From positions 1 through 49,934 of the forward strand of contig CALZOU010000003.1 in the NCBI GenBank assembly GCA_945827805.1: 49,934 nt of DNA. The letters are read 5' to 3'. Every line of letters starts with the position of its first letter. The stretch's first letter is position 1. This document shows positions 42,653-49,934 of the stretch, in pieces. The translations under genes and the position numbers were made by a program. The notes below the pieces were generated by a model, which ran no database searches, had not been told where the DNA came from, and saw only the letters and a program-made list of their open reading frames with translations. This DNA is from an uncultured Lachnospiraceae bacterium (lineage in GTDB: Bacteria > Bacillota > Clostridia > Lachnospirales > Lachnospiraceae).

Positions 42653-42722
42653 TTTTCCTATATTGTACACTATCTGGACAAATCACGAAAGCATCCACGG
42701 GAAGATAAATAAAATAATTATA

Positions 42723-42778
42723 ATGTTCACACAGCTGCCACACACTTGTGGCATGGCGGCGTAAGAACGTGATGCAGT
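42723..42778 (+). repeat. Dispersed intergenic element, copy E
   Basis: ATGTTCACACAGCTGCC, CACACTTGTGGCATGGC, GGCGTAAGAACGTGATGCAG. GCTGCC/GGCGGC replaces the GGCC/GGCC pair of copy A, hinting at a conserved stem. It precedes the DUF4829-like gene. Confidence 0.55.
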
Positions 42779-42878
42779 TTCTCGTAAACGACAATTAAAA
42801 AACAGCATTTTTTCTGTCGACAATGGATAAAAGCATGATAAAATACCATTGGGGAAAATAATAAGGGGGTATAAGGAT

Positions 42879-43301
42879 ATGCGAAAAAGAGTCATCCTTA
42901 TCCCACTGGCCATTTTGGCTGCGATACTTGTCATCCTGGGAGCACTTTTCATCGACAGGGGAAATACGAAGCAGGTGATAGAAAAGATCGGAGATTCCGA
43001 TCTTTTTACTGCGGAGGAGATCGAAAGTGCTATGGCGGCAGTTAAGAAAGAATTTCGGAAATCCTTTCGGGATTGTACGCTGACAAAGCTATGGTATGAC
43101 GAGAATGTCTGCAAGCTGGAACTGGAGGACTGGAAAACTCAGTATCAGGCGGACGATGCTATTGTGCTTCTGTCTGATTTTGAGGTGGGCAGATCCACAG
43201 GAGACCAAAGTCTCAAGGCAGGATCCGCTTACAAAAACTGGGAATGGATCCTTGTCCGGAACGCAGATGGCGAGTGGAAAGTAAAGACATGGGGATATTA
43301 A
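42879..43301 (+). CDS. DUF4829-like secreted or anchored protein
   Basis: The 140-residue protein has an N-terminal membrane helix (VILIPLAILAAILVILGALF) and an extracytoplasmic domain with FTAEEIESAMAAVKKEF, CTLTKLWYDE and WILVRNADGEWKVKTWGY. This pattern recalls DUF4829 proteins common in Lachnospiraceae, of unknown role. AAGGGGG precedes ATG 42879. It stands alone, ended by a terminator. Confidence 0.72.
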   Translation: MRKRVILIPLAILAAILVILGALFIDRGNTKQVIEKIGDSDLFTAEEIESAMAAVKKEFRKSFRDCTLTKLWYDENVCKLELEDWKTQYQADDAIVLLSDFEVGRSTGDQSLKAGSAYKNWEWILVRNADGEWKVKTWGY

Positions 43302-43369
43302 TTACTCGAAAAATGGGGTAAAATGGAGAATATACCCGGGAAAAAGTAGTAAAATGGGGATTAAAGTCC

Positions 43370-43399
43370 AAAAAAGAGGGTAAAAAAGCCCTCTTTTTT
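43370..43399 (+). terminator. Terminator after the DUF4829-like gene
   Basis: AAAAAAGAGGG (43370-43380) pairs with CCCTCTTTTTT (43389-43399). Confidence 0.88.
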
Positions 43400-43481
43400 C
43401 ATGAAAAGTGGTTACAAATGAAAAAATATGGTATACTTGAGCTGTTCAAAGGAAAGAATAAAAAATATCGAGGTACTATAT

Positions 43482-44036
43482 ATGAAAGGATACGCATCCA
43501 TACAGATGACCTTGTATCTGCTCGTGTTTTTCTGTGCTGTTTTCATGATCATCATGGGCTGTAAGCTTGGCTGGAAATATATGATCCAGAAAAAACACTG
43601 CACAAAAAAGGCGGAGGGAACCGTTGTTGGCTATGGAAAAAAGATCATCAGCGGTGAGAAAAGCCAGATCCGGCTGCCACAGGTGGAATATACGGTTGAC
43701 GGTGTTCAGTACAGAGTGACAGGACCGGAATACAGATCTTATGTAACCAGAACCGTTTCTGTCACAAAGAAAAAGGGAAGAGAGCATACATACACAACAG
43801 ACATTTACCGCCAGACATTTAAGGAAACTATCTGTCGGGGAAGTTTTGTGACCGTCGCCGGTAATCCCATGGAAACTTTGTTTCCTCAGGGGAGTCACGT
43901 GCCGGTGTATTATGATCCCCAGCGGCCAAAACTTGCCTATGTACTCAGGTATTGCAATTGCCGTTATATTTTCTGGATGCCGCTGCTTTGCGGTATCGGC
44001 CTTCTTGTGGCGGATTTTCTGTTTATTATCTTCTGA
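43482..44036 (+). CDS. DUF3592-like two-helix membrane protein
   Basis: The 184-residue protein has a membrane helix at each end (LYLLVFFCAVFMIIMGCKLG; YIFWMPLLCGIGLLVADFLF). The domain between them has VEYTVDGVQYRVTGPEYRS and VPVYYDPQRPKLAYV. The last motif (V-x-V-Y-Y-D-P) is typical of DUF3592. The function is unknown. An extended -10, TGGTATACT (43429-43437), lies 45 bases upstream of the ATG. Confidence 0.7.
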   Translation: MKGYASIQMTLYLLVFFCAVFMIIMGCKLGWKYMIQKKHCTKKAEGTVVGYGKKIISGEKSQIRLPQVEYTVDGVQYRVTGPEYRSYVTRTVSVTKKKGREHTYTTDIYRQTFKETICRGSFVTVAGNPMETLFPQGSHVPVYYDPQRPKLAYVLRYCNCRYIFWMPLLCGIGLLVADFLFIIF

Positions 44037-44115
44037 AAGAATGATTCATTATGATAATAATAGAAGATGCGCAGTTATGAAATGTATACAAATTAATTGT
44101 TTGATGCATACTTTA

Positions 44116-44141
44116 CGGGAAAGCCTGGCTTTCCCGTTTTT
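44116..44141 (+). terminator. Terminator after the DUF3592-like gene
   Basis: CGGGAAAGC (44116-44124) pairs with GCTTTCCCG (44128-44136), followed by TTTTT. Confidence 0.9.
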
Positions 44142-44164
44142 GCCAGGTAAATCAGCAATTTGAC

Positions 44165-44185
44165 ATTCAAAATGTTATTTTGAAT
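44165..44185. promoter_or_regulatory. 9-bp palindrome ATTCAAAAT-GTT-ATTTTGAAT
   Basis: A perfect inverted repeat lies about 150 bases upstream of the NRAMP promoter in an A/T-rich gap. It is a possible regulator site; nothing else is seen between 44186 and 44336. Confidence 0.35.
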
Positions 44186-44336
44186 AATATTTCCCCTTTT
44201 TTATTCATTTTCTTTACGGAGATAATTGGGTGACTAATGGTCATACTTGTCATGTTATACAAAAATAGTGCATAAAATTGAGAAAAACTGACAAAAATCG
44301 GAATAACTTGAAGAATCGAATTCATACTTTGTTAAA

Positions 44337-44411
44337 TTGTAAAAGTGTGCCATAAGTGGTATACTGTTCAAGGTAAGCAGGAATTTTGCATAGGAGGATA
44401 AAAATTCCTGC
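44337..44411 (+). promoter_or_regulatory. Promoter and 5' hairpin of the oxoprolinase operon
   Basis: TTGTAA (44337-44342), 17 bp, extended -10 TGGTATACT (44357-44365). The RNA would begin near 44371 and immediately fold GCAGGAATTTT (44377-44387) with AAAATTCCTGC (44401-44411). The loop holds AGGAGG (44392-44397), a ribosome-binding-like sequence not used by the gene. Confidence 0.65.
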
Positions 44412-44439
44412 AAAAGAAAAGAAAAAGGAGAGAAGTATT

Positions 44440-45657
44440 ATGGACAACAAGAAAAAAAGCGGCGGGGCCCTTCTCGGCGCGGCATTTCTGATGGCTACAT
44501 CTGCAATCGGACCTGGATTTCTTACACAGACCGCAACATTTACAGGACAGCACGGAGCAAGCTTCGGCTTTGTTATTCTGGCATCCATCATTATGGCGGC
44601 TGTGGCACAGCTCAATATCTGGAGGGTACTGTGCGTATCCGGCCTTCGCGGACAGGACGTGGCAAACAAGCTGCTTCCGGGTCTCGGCTATTTTGTATCT
44701 TTCATGATCGTCCTCGGCGGTCTCGTATTTAACATCGGTAATGTAGGCGGCGGTGCCCTGGGATTTAACACCCTGCTTGGCATTCCCACAAAAGTAGGTT
44801 ATGTGCTGGCAGGTCTTCTGGCTATCCTGGTTTTCGTATTCAAGAATGCAAAAGCTGCTATGGATACCGTAACCAAGGTGCTGGGCGGTATCATGATCGT
44901 GGTTATTTTTGTAGTGATCTTTATCGTAAAACCGCCGGTAGGCGATGCGATCAAGAATACTTTTGTTCCGGCTACAGGCTACAGTGCACTGTTTCCGGCT
45001 ATCCTGACTCTGATGGGCGGTACTGTAGGTGGATATATCACTTTTGCCGGAGCTCATCGTCTGATCGATGGCGGTGTTACCGGTAAAGACAACCTTAAAG
45101 AGATCAACAAGAGTTCTGTTATGGGTATCGGTATCGCTACTCTGGTACGTATTTTCCTGTTCCTGGCTATCCTGGGTGTTGTTGCCAACGGCTTTATGTC
45201 CGGTGAAGAACTGGCTGCTTCCGGAAACCCGGCTGCAGATGCTTTCCGTGCAGGCGCAGGTGAGCTTGGTTACAGATTCGCAGGTCTGGTACTGCTGTGT
45301 GCAGCTGTAACTTCTATTATCGGTGCAGCATATACATCTGTATCCTTCCTGAAGACCTTCTCCAAGAGCATCGAAAAACATGAGAATATCTGGATCATCG
45401 GCTTCATTGCTGTTTCCACACTGATCATGCTGATCCTGGGAAGCCCGGCAACACTGCTGGTTCTGGCAGGTGCATTCAACGGTCTGATCCTGCCGATCAC
45501 GCTGGGTGTCTGCCTGGTTGGCGCTCACAGCAAAAAGATCATGCCGGAAGGTTACAAACATCCGATAGTACTTACCGTTCTCGGTGTTATCGTTGTTATT
45601 CTTGCCGCATATCTGGGAATCCCGACATTCATTTCCAAGTTGGGCGGTCTGTTCTAA
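44440..45657 (+). CDS. NRAMP-family transporter (YcsG-like)
   Basis: The 405-residue membrane protein has about eleven helices. It opens GGALLGAAFLMATSAIGPGF, and TFTGQHGASFGFVILASI follows, like the NRAMP branch linked to YcsF/PxpA loci. The DPGN metal motif of classical NRAMP is replaced by AIGPG, so metal transport is doubtful and an organic substrate such as 5-oxoproline is plausible. The start is ATG 44440 after AAAGGAGAG; an upstream in-frame TTG lies inside the 5' hairpin. Confidence 0.85.
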   Translation: MDNKKKSGGALLGAAFLMATSAIGPGFLTQTATFTGQHGASFGFVILASIIMAAVAQLNIWRVLCVSGLRGQDVANKLLPGLGYFVSFMIVLGGLVFNIGNVGGGALGFNTLLGIPTKVGYVLAGLLAILVFVFKNAKAAMDTVTKVLGGIMIVVIFVVIFIVKPPVGDAIKNTFVPATGYSALFPAILTLMGGTVGGYITFAGAHRLIDGGVTGKDNLKEINKSSVMGIGIATLVRIFLFLAILGVVANGFMSGEELAASGNPAADAFRAGAGELGYRFAGLVLLCAAVTSIIGAAYTSVSFLKTFSKSIEKHENIWIIGFIAVSTLIMLILGSPATLLVLAGAFNGLILPITLGVCLVGAHSKKIMPEGYKHPIVLTVLGVIVVILAAYLGIPTFISKLGGLF

Positions 45658-45680
45658 TTAAAAAAAGAAAAGCAGCATGT

Positions 45681-45720
45681 CGGAGCAAAGGGTGCCGGGT
45701 CGTCTGGCGCCCTTTGTCCG
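45681..45720 (+). other. Strong intercistronic hairpin
   Basis: CGGA-G-CAAAGGGTGCC (45681-45696) pairs with GGCGCCCTTTGTCCG (45706-45720) with one bulge. There is no T run, so it is more likely an RNA-processing or partial-attenuation site between the transporter and enzyme genes than a terminator. Confidence 0.65.
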
Positions 45721-45750
45721 AATGTACAGCTTTGATGGGAGAAAATGCAT

Positions 45751-46479
45751 ATGCAGGATACAAAAATTCTCACAGCCGGCGACAGCTCAGTGCTGATCCA
45801 GTTCGGCAATACCATTGATCCTGAGATCAATTATCGCATATCCGCCACTGTTCAGATGATGCGGGAACAGCACATCGTCGGTGTGACAGATATCATTCCT
45901 GCCTTTTGTTCGCTGCTGATTAATTACGATCCCCGCGTGATCACCTTTGCGGAGATCAAAGAGAGAATGGAAGGCATTTTAAAAATGGAGATCAAAGCCG
46001 GGGCAAAACGGAAAAAGGTTTATGAGATCCCCGTATGCTACGGCGGAGAGTATGGCCCCGATATTCAGAATATCGCGGATCACGCGGGGCTTTCCGTGGA
46101 AGAGGTCATTGACATTCACACTTCCCGGGATTACCTGATCTATATGCTGGGATTCCTTCCGGGATTCACGTATCTCGGCGGATTGGATGAGAGAATCCAT
46201 ACGCCGCGTCTGGCTAATCCGCGTATTAAGATCGCGGCAGGAAGCGTAGGCATCGGCGGTTCTCAGACCGGTATCTATCCCATGGATTCACCGGGGGGAT
46301 GGCAGCTGATGGGACTGACACCGGTAAAAACCTATGATCCGGAGCGTGAGATTCCGATCCTTGTGGAGGCCGGTGATTATATCCGGTTTGTCCGGATCGA
46401 TGAAGACGAATTCAAACGTATCAAAGAGCTGGTGGATCGGGGAGAATACCAGTGTGTGGTACATGAAGGAGAGGTGTAG
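45751..46479 (+). CDS. pxpB: 5-oxoprolinase subunit PxpB (KipI-like)
   Basis: The 242-residue protein has the KipI/allophanate-hydrolase-subunit-1 layout: DSSVLIQFGNTIDPEIN, EIPVCYGGEYGPDI, YLIYMLGFLPGFTYLGGLDE and TGIYPMDSPGGWQLMG. With PxpA and PxpC it cleaves 5-oxoproline to glutamate with ATP. The start is ATG 45751, nine bases after GGGAG; ATG 45745 is too close to that site. Confidence 0.92.
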   Translation: MQDTKILTAGDSSVLIQFGNTIDPEINYRISATVQMMREQHIVGVTDIIPAFCSLLINYDPRVITFAEIKERMEGILKMEIKAGAKRKKVYEIPVCYGGEYGPDIQNIADHAGLSVEEVIDIHTSRDYLIYMLGFLPGFTYLGGLDERIHTPRLANPRIKIAAGSVGIGGSQTGIYPMDSPGGWQLMGLTPVKTYDPEREIPILVEAGDYIRFVRIDEDEFKRIKELVDRGEYQCVVHEGEV

Positions 46480-46482
46480 GCT

Positions 46483-47487
46483 ATGGGCATAAGAGTATTA
46501 AAAGCAGGTATGCTGACCACCGTGCAGGATCTTGGAAGAAACGGCTATCAGAGCCAGGGATTTTCCGTGGCGGGTGTCATGGATGTCCGTTCCTTTAAAA
46601 TCGCCAACCTGCTTCTGGATAATCCGGAAAATGAGGCGGTACTGGAATTTACCCTGATCGGACCTACTCTGCAGTTTACTTCGGATACGATCATTGCCAT
46701 TACCGGCGGTGATTTTCAGCCGACAGTCAATGGTGAACCCGCACCCATGTATACGGCTCTGTATATGAAACGGGGAGATATTCTGAAATTTGGCAGTGCC
46801 CGGACAGGAAGCCGCGGTTATATCGCGTTCTCCAGTTATCTGGATATTCCGGTGGTCATGGGCAGCCGCTGTACTAACTTAAAGAGTAAGATCGGTGGAT
46901 ATAAGGGAAGAAAGTTAAAGGATGAGGATTATATCGGTTTCCGCATCAAAAGAAGATATTTGCCGTACTTTTTATCCCGCAAGCTTGATCTCGATGAGTT
47001 TGATGAGGAAGAGGTTACTCTGCGGGTGGTTATGGGACCTCAGGATGACATGTTTACCAAACAGGGAATCCATACACTGCTCAGCGAGACATATACGGTG
47101 ACCAGCGATTTTGACCGTATGGGCTGCCGCCTGGAAGGCCCGTTTATTGCATCTAAGAATGGCTCGGATATCATTTCCGATGGTATAGCCTTTGGTTCCA
47201 TTCAGGTTCCGGCGCATGGAAAGCCTATTGTTTTGCTGGCTGACCGCCAGACCACCGGCGGATATGCCAAGATCGCTACGGTAGCCAGTGTGGATATTCC
47301 GAAGCTGGTGCAGAGAAAGACGGATCATAAGATCCGGTTCCAGGCTATCACTGTAGAAGAAGCGCAGAAACTGTATCTGGAGGAAGAAGAACAGTATGTG
47401 GCCATGAGAAGCCAGATCCATACCCCCTGCAAAGAGGTACTGGATTGCCGTCTGGTGGCCAAGCGAATCAGCAAACTGTTTGCATAA
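46483..47487 (+). CDS. pxpC: 5-oxoprolinase subunit PxpC (KipA-like)
   Basis: The 334-residue protein has the biotin-dependent carboxyltransferase/KipA fold: TTVQDLGRNGYQSQGFSVAG, ITGGDFQP, DRMGCRLEGP and LLADRQTTGGYAKIA. Its homology to the urea carboxylase C-terminus is notable because biotin carrier and biotin carboxylase genes follow. It starts three bases after pxpB; GGAGAGG lies in the end of pxpB. Confidence 0.92.
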   Translation: MGIRVLKAGMLTTVQDLGRNGYQSQGFSVAGVMDVRSFKIANLLLDNPENEAVLEFTLIGPTLQFTSDTIIAITGGDFQPTVNGEPAPMYTALYMKRGDILKFGSARTGSRGYIAFSSYLDIPVVMGSRCTNLKSKIGGYKGRKLKDEDYIGFRIKRRYLPYFLSRKLDLDEFDEEEVTLRVVMGPQDDMFTKQGIHTLLSETYTVTSDFDRMGCRLEGPFIASKNGSDIISDGIAFGSIQVPAHGKPIVLLADRQTTGGYAKIATVASVDIPKLVQRKTDHKIRFQAITVEEAQKLYLEEEEQYVAMRSQIHTPCKEVLDCRLVAKRISKLFA

Positions 47488-47510
47488 TAGGTATAAGGAG
47501 ATAAAGAAAC

Positions 47511-47963
47511 ATGAATTTAGAAAAAATCGAAGGACTGATCAAACTGGTAGAGGCATCATCACTGACACAGTTTACGTACAAAGAAGGTGACATTAAGATC
47601 ACCATGAGTAAGCTGGATAATCCGCCGGTCATCGCAGGCGGCGCTGCACCGGTCATGGCAGCTGCGGCTCCCCAGGCAGCACCTGCAGCCGCTGTGGAAA
47701 CAGCAGTTGAGGAAGATGATGAAGCTTTATACATCACATCTCCCATCGTCGGTACTTTCTACTCCGCAGCAGCACCGGATGTTCCGGCTTTCGTTCGCGT
47801 TGGTGACCATGTAAAGAACGGACAGACCGTATGTATTCTGGAAGCTATGAAGCTGATGAACGAAATCCAGTGCGAATTTGACTGCGAGATCGAAGCTATC
47901 CTTGTCAGCAACGAGCAGAAGGTAGAGTATGGACAGCCGTTGTTCAGAGTAAAGAAATTATAA
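47511..47963 (+). CDS. accB: Biotin carboxyl carrier protein
   Basis: The 150-residue protein has an N-terminal helical part, an Ala/Pro-rich linker (~45-75) and a biotinyl domain with the biotin site EAMKLMNE (Lys114). AAGGAG precedes the ATG. In this operon it may serve the PxpBC-linked reaction rather than fatty-acid synthesis; no carboxyltransferase AccAD gene is nearby. Confidence 0.92.
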   Translation: MNLEKIEGLIKLVEASSLTQFTYKEGDIKITMSKLDNPPVIAGGAAPVMAAAAPQAAPAAAVETAVEEDDEALYITSPIVGTFYSAAAPDVPAFVRVGDHVKNGQTVCILEAMKLMNEIQCEFDCEIEAILVSNEQKVEYGQPLFRVKKL

Positions 47964-47978
47964 TAGGGAGGGAGAACT

Positions 47979-49325
47979 GTGTTTAACAAGATCCTGATTG
48001 CCAATCGCGGCGAAATTGCAGTTCGTATAGCCCGTGCCTGCCGCAATATGGGCATCCGAAGCGTTGCCATCTATTCCAAAGAAGACGCGAACAGCCTGCA
48101 TGTGCAGCTGGCGGACCAGAGAGTCTGCATCGGTGAAGGTCCGGCAAAAAACAGCTACCTGAATATGGATCGCATCATTATGGCGGCTAAAAACGTAGGC
48201 GCCGATGCCATTCATCCCGGTTTTGGCTTCCTCTCAGAGAACAGTGAGTTTGTACGCCGCTGTGAAGAAAACGGTATTGCCTTTATCGGTCCTACCGCCG
48301 AGGTTATTGACAAAATGGGCAACAAATCCCAGGCCCGCTCCACTATGATGGAAGCAGGAGTTCCTGTAGTGCCGGGTACAAAAGAACCGGTATATGACGC
48401 GGAAGTCGGCGCAAAGCTGGCGGAAGAGATCGGATACCCGGTCATGATCAAGGCTTCCTCCGGCGGCGGCGGTAAAGGTATGCGTGTGGCAGAAAACCCG
48501 GATGAATTTGAATTCCAGTTCAATATGGCACAGCGGGAGTCCGCCAATGCTTTTGCCGACGATACCATGTATATCGAGCGTTTTGTGCAGAATCCCCGTC
48601 ATGTGGAGATTCAGATCATGGCAGACACCCAGGGACATGTGGTGGCACTGGGAGAACGTGACTGCTCCGTGCAGAGAAATCACCAGAAGCTGATCGAGGA
48701 ATCCCCTTCACCAGCCATCAGTGCTGAGACAAGAGAGGCTATGAATCGTTATGCTGTTCTGGCAGCAAAAACAGTGGGATATACCAATGCCGGTACCATT
48801 GAGTTTATCGTAGCTCCCACAGGAGAGTTTTACTTCATGGAAATGAATACCCGTATTCAGGTAGAACACGGTGTGACAGAGATGGTGACAGGTACGGATC
48901 TGATCATTGAGCAGATCCGTGTGGCCATGGGCGAGCCTTTAAGCTTTACCCAGGAGGATATAGAACTCAAGGGACATGCCATTGAATGCCGTATCAATGC
49001 GGAAATCCCGTCCATGAACTTCATGCCAAGCCCCGGTGTGGTAACGCATATGCATCTTCCCGCCGGAAACGGTGTACGTGTGGACAGCGGACTTTATGCC
49101 GGATACAGGATTCCTTCTGAATATGACTCCATGATCGCCAAGGTGATCGTGCATGCCCCGGATCGGGAAGCAGCTCTCAGAAAAATGAGTGCGGCTCTGG
49201 ATGAGATGGTGATACTGGGTGTGGAGACGAATCTGGATTTCCAGTATCAGATCATTCACCATCCGGTTTTTGTGGAAGGAAAAGCAGACACCGGATTTAT
49301 TGAAAATATCATGCATATCAAATAA
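47979..49325 (+). CDS. accC: Biotin carboxylase
   Basis: The 448-residue ATP-grasp enzyme has KILIANRGEIAVRIARA, HPGFGFLSEN, the glycine loop SSGGGGKGM, EMNTRIQVEH and GHAIECRINAE. It carboxylates the biotin on AccB. The start is GTG 47979 directly after GGGAGGGAG, with no nearby ATG in frame. It is followed by pxpA after 17 bases. Confidence 0.95.
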   Translation: MFNKILIANRGEIAVRIARACRNMGIRSVAIYSKEDANSLHVQLADQRVCIGEGPAKNSYLNMDRIIMAAKNVGADAIHPGFGFLSENSEFVRRCEENGIAFIGPTAEVIDKMGNKSQARSTMMEAGVPVVPGTKEPVYDAEVGAKLAEEIGYPVMIKASSGGGGKGMRVAENPDEFEFQFNMAQRESANAFADDTMYIERFVQNPRHVEIQIMADTQGHVVALGERDCSVQRNHQKLIEESPSPAISAETREAMNRYAVLAAKTVGYTNAGTIEFIVAPTGEFYFMEMNTRIQVEHGVTEMVTGTDLIIEQIRVAMGEPLSFTQEDIELKGHAIECRINAEIPSMNFMPSPGVVTHMHLPAGNGVRVDSGLYAGYRIPSEYDSMIAKVIVHAPDREAALRKMSAALDEMVILGVETNLDFQYQIIHHPVFVEGKADTGFIENIMHIK

Positions 49326-49342
49326 GTGAAGAGGATGATGTT

Positions 49343-49889
49343 ATGTATAAAGTAGATTTGAACAGCGATCTGGGTGAGAGCTTTGGCCGTTATACGCTGG
49401 GTATGGACGCGGATATTCTGCAGTTAGTATCCTCTGCCAACGTGGCCTGCGGCTATCACGCTTCGGATCCGCTGGTCATGAATAAAACGATCGCCATGGC
49501 CAAAGAGGCCGGCGTTCGTGTTGGCGCCCATCCGGGCTTTCCGGATCTTATGGGCTTTGGCCGCAGAAATATGGATGTGTCTCCGGCGGAGGCAAAGGCT
49601 TACACGCTGTATCAGCTGGGCGCTCTGGATGCTTTCTGTAAAGCCCATGGTGTAAAAATGCAGCATGTGAAACCGCACGGTGCCATGTACAATATGGCAG
49701 GCAAGGATTATGCTCTGTCAAAAGCTATCTGTGAGGCTATTTATGAATACGATAAGGATCTGATCGTTATGGCGCTGTCCGGGGGTGAACTGGTTCATGC
49801 GGCAGAGGATATGGGTCTGAAAGTAGCCCGTGAGGTATTTGCGGATCGTGCTTATGAGGAGGATGGTTCTCTGGTGAATCGTCGTAAAG
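49343..49889 (+). CDS. pxpA: 5-oxoprolinase subunit PxpA (LamB/YcsF), 3' truncated
   Basis: 182 residues are visible of a usual ~250: VDLNSDLGESFGRYTLG, SSANVACGYHASDP, GAHPGFPDLMGFGRR, VKPHGAMYN and ALSGGELV, all LamB/YcsF signatures. The frame runs into the adapter at 49890, where the peptide VSYTHLRAHET is adapter-derived and not part of the protein. The gene completes the oxoprolinase set with pxpB and pxpC. Confidence 0.94.
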
Positions 49890-49934
49890 CTGTCTCTTAT
49901 ACACATCTCCGAGCCCACGAGACCGTACTAGATC
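49890..49934. other. Untrimmed Nextera adapter plus i7 index (library artefact)
   Basis: Bases 49890-49908 are the mosaic end in reverse complement, 49909-49923 the read-2 adapter tail (CCGAGCCCACGAGAC), 49924-49931 (CGTACTAG) match the index I know as N702, and ATC opens the P7 primer. It truncates pxpA. Confidence 0.97.

Noticed and set aside
44440-45657. Manganese transporter (MntH) call
   Set aside because: The DPGN motif of metal-transporting NRAMP proteins is absent and the neighbours are oxoprolinase genes.

Overview
The window is one contig from a low- to mid-GC, spore-forming Gram-positive bacterium, most likely a Lachnospiraceae member (Blautia-like is my guess; there is no rRNA to test it). 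The basis is AGGAGG ribosome-binding sites with frequent GTG/TTG starts, spoVAD/spoVAE, a CIRCE-controlled Hsp20, lipobox solute-binding proteins, a group B-like [FeFe] hydrogenase, a NiCo riboswitch and clostridial Rpn and DUF-type proteins. Both ends carry untrimmed Nextera adapter plus index sequence (1-46 and 49890-49934), so the outermost genes are cut by the assembly.

Layout. 47-4270: a peptide-modification/export locus (HPr-kinase-like enzyme, 62-aa candidate precursor, PqqD-like protein, S26 peptidase, and an ABC exporter beyond a decayed Rpn gene). 4370-9664: zinc-ribbon protein, LytS-type two-component pair, membrane diguanylate cyclase, EamA exporter. 9833-17306: a Tet(M)-like GTPase fused to a Rae1/YacP-like NYN nuclease, a NiCo riboswitch with its CDF metal exporter, an ABC-F protein, a TrpR-like regulator and NudC. 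17327-21948: a 42-bp-arm inverted repeat, then a cupin regulator with a clear operator followed by potABCD. 22221-24864: spoVAD-spoVAE, and a membrane protein with YbjQ. 25168-27638: a Ser/Thr kinase divergent from an HTH protein and a zinc-ribbon/Ltp-repeat membrane protein. 27852-33328: panE-like gene, topB, hydrogenase and an ECF S component. 33509-34151: tRNA-Ala(GGC) and two tandem type I toxin loci with 26- and 27-aa toxins. 34323-40581: an AraC-controlled alpha-galactoside ABC importer and GH36 alpha-galactosidase. 40631-44036: hsp20, a GT2 glycosyltransferase fused to a MarR-like domain, and two small membrane or secreted proteins. 44440 to the end: an NRAMP-family transporter with pxpB, pxpC, biotin carrier, biotin carboxylase and truncated pxpA, read as a 5-oxoproline or related lactam catabolic operon.

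Signals beyond the genes. Three intergenic arrays (about 9673-9803, 13978-14136, 23846-24067) share one design: a 35-36-nt hairpin unit plus a 26-nt spacer, period 61-62 bp, with paired base changes in the stem. A second dispersed element, marked by GTTCAGAACAG and GTAAGAAC, occurs in about six intergenic places. The strongest novelty candidates are the GTPase-NYN fusion, the 62-bp hairpin arrays, the tandem type I toxin loci, the GT2-MarR fusion, the kinase/HTH/Ltp locus and the peptide-modification locus.
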